This document shows positions 17,183-19,199 of a DNA stretch of 19,199 bases, piece by piece. The notes below the pieces were generated by a model. It saw nothing but the letters and a program-made list of their open reading frames with translations. It did no database searches and had not been told where the DNA came from. The translations under genes and the position numbers were made by a program. Positions within the stretch are counted from its first letter, which is position 1. Each line of letters opens with the position of its first letter. The stretch comes from CAYYJM01 sp964471755 (GTDB taxonomy: Bacteria > Planctomycetota > Planctomycetia > Gemmatales > Gemmataceae): NCBI GenBank assembly GCA_964471755.1, contig CAYYJM010000109.1, forward strand, positions 1 through 19,199. Reading direction: 5' to 3'.

Positions 17183-17248
17183 AACTCCCCCGGCTTTCGC
17201 CGGGGGCTCGCCTTTCGCCGGGGGCTCGCCTTTCGCCGGGGGCTCGCC
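17183..17248. repeat. Three 18-bp tandem repeats with a third palindrome
   Basis: TTTCGCCGGGGGCTCGCC occurs three times without a mismatch at 17195-17212, 17213-17230 and 17231-17248. In the transcribed (minus) direction each unit is GGCGAGCCCCCGGCGAAA, and the last one continues to a full hairpin CCCCCGGC-GAAA-GCCGGGGG (17187-17206 on the plus strand) followed by AGTT. So two half-elements and one whole element stand in a row. The GAAA loop is a GNRA tetraloop, which stabilises RNA hairpins. It starts 20 nt after the aceE stop. Confidence 0.88.
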
Positions 17249-17268
17249 AACTACAACGCCGTTACGGT

Positions 17269-19199
<1,931 letters not shown>

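Noticed and set aside
17195..17248. CRISPR array
   Set aside because: The three 18-bp units abut directly with no spacers, are palindromic and GC-rich, and no cas gene is present.

Overview
The window is GC-rich and reads like a chromosomal piece of a planctomycete, probably of the Gemmata/Gemmataceae kind. The strongest sign is a run of genes for secreted families that are greatly expanded in Planctomycetota: a haem-binding DUF1587/DUF1592/DUF1588 protein, a DUF1552 protein and a DUF1501 protein. RI-type leucine-rich repeats, a Uma2-family protein and a GbsR-type regulator fit the same picture. The taxonomic call is inferred from family content, not from a marker gene.

Layout. Positions 1-938 (+) hold the end of a leucine-rich-repeat protein. 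Positions 1016-7426 (-) hold a leftward cluster, in transcription order: DUF1592-type cytochrome, DUF1552 protein, an unrecognised secreted protein, a DUF1501 gene broken by an in-frame amber codon, then an orphan C-terminal gene fragment. At 7563-7683 (+) is tRNA-Leu(CAA) with a near-consensus sigma70-type promoter. Positions 7777-8562 (-) encode a two-domain 6-pyruvoyl-tetrahydropterin synthase/QueD homologue, divergent from an SDR oxidoreductase (8658-9368, +). RecG helicase (9469-11556, +) follows, preceded by a heptamer tandem repeat that can pair with sequence next to its ribosome-binding site. A Uma2-family protein (11560-12516, -) converges on recG with 3 bp between stops. A GbsR/MarR regulator (12587-13129, -) is divergent from a secreted HEAT-repeat protein (13392-14174, +). 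Their shared upstream region contains a textbook G-quadruplex motif. A strong hairpin at 14201-14228 separates the HEAT gene from the convergent pyruvate dehydrogenase operon.

The pyruvate dehydrogenase operon (14240-19199, -) runs aceE (E1, 5' end outside the window), aceF (E2), lpd (E3). These three subunits together oxidise pyruvate to acetyl-CoA. Both spacers inside the operon carry palindromic repeats that share a GGCGAG head. The aceE-aceF spacer has a perfect 30-bp inverted repeat plus three 18-bp tandem copies, and the aceF-lpd spacer has a 27-bp imperfect inverted repeat. They look like REP/BIME-type elements and are among the most interesting non-coding features here.

No CRISPR array, insertion sequence, phage gene or integrase was seen. 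The main observations for follow-up are the amber-interrupted DUF1501 gene with its adjacent gene fragment, the REP-like arrays in the pdh operon, the recG leader repeat and the G-quadruplex.
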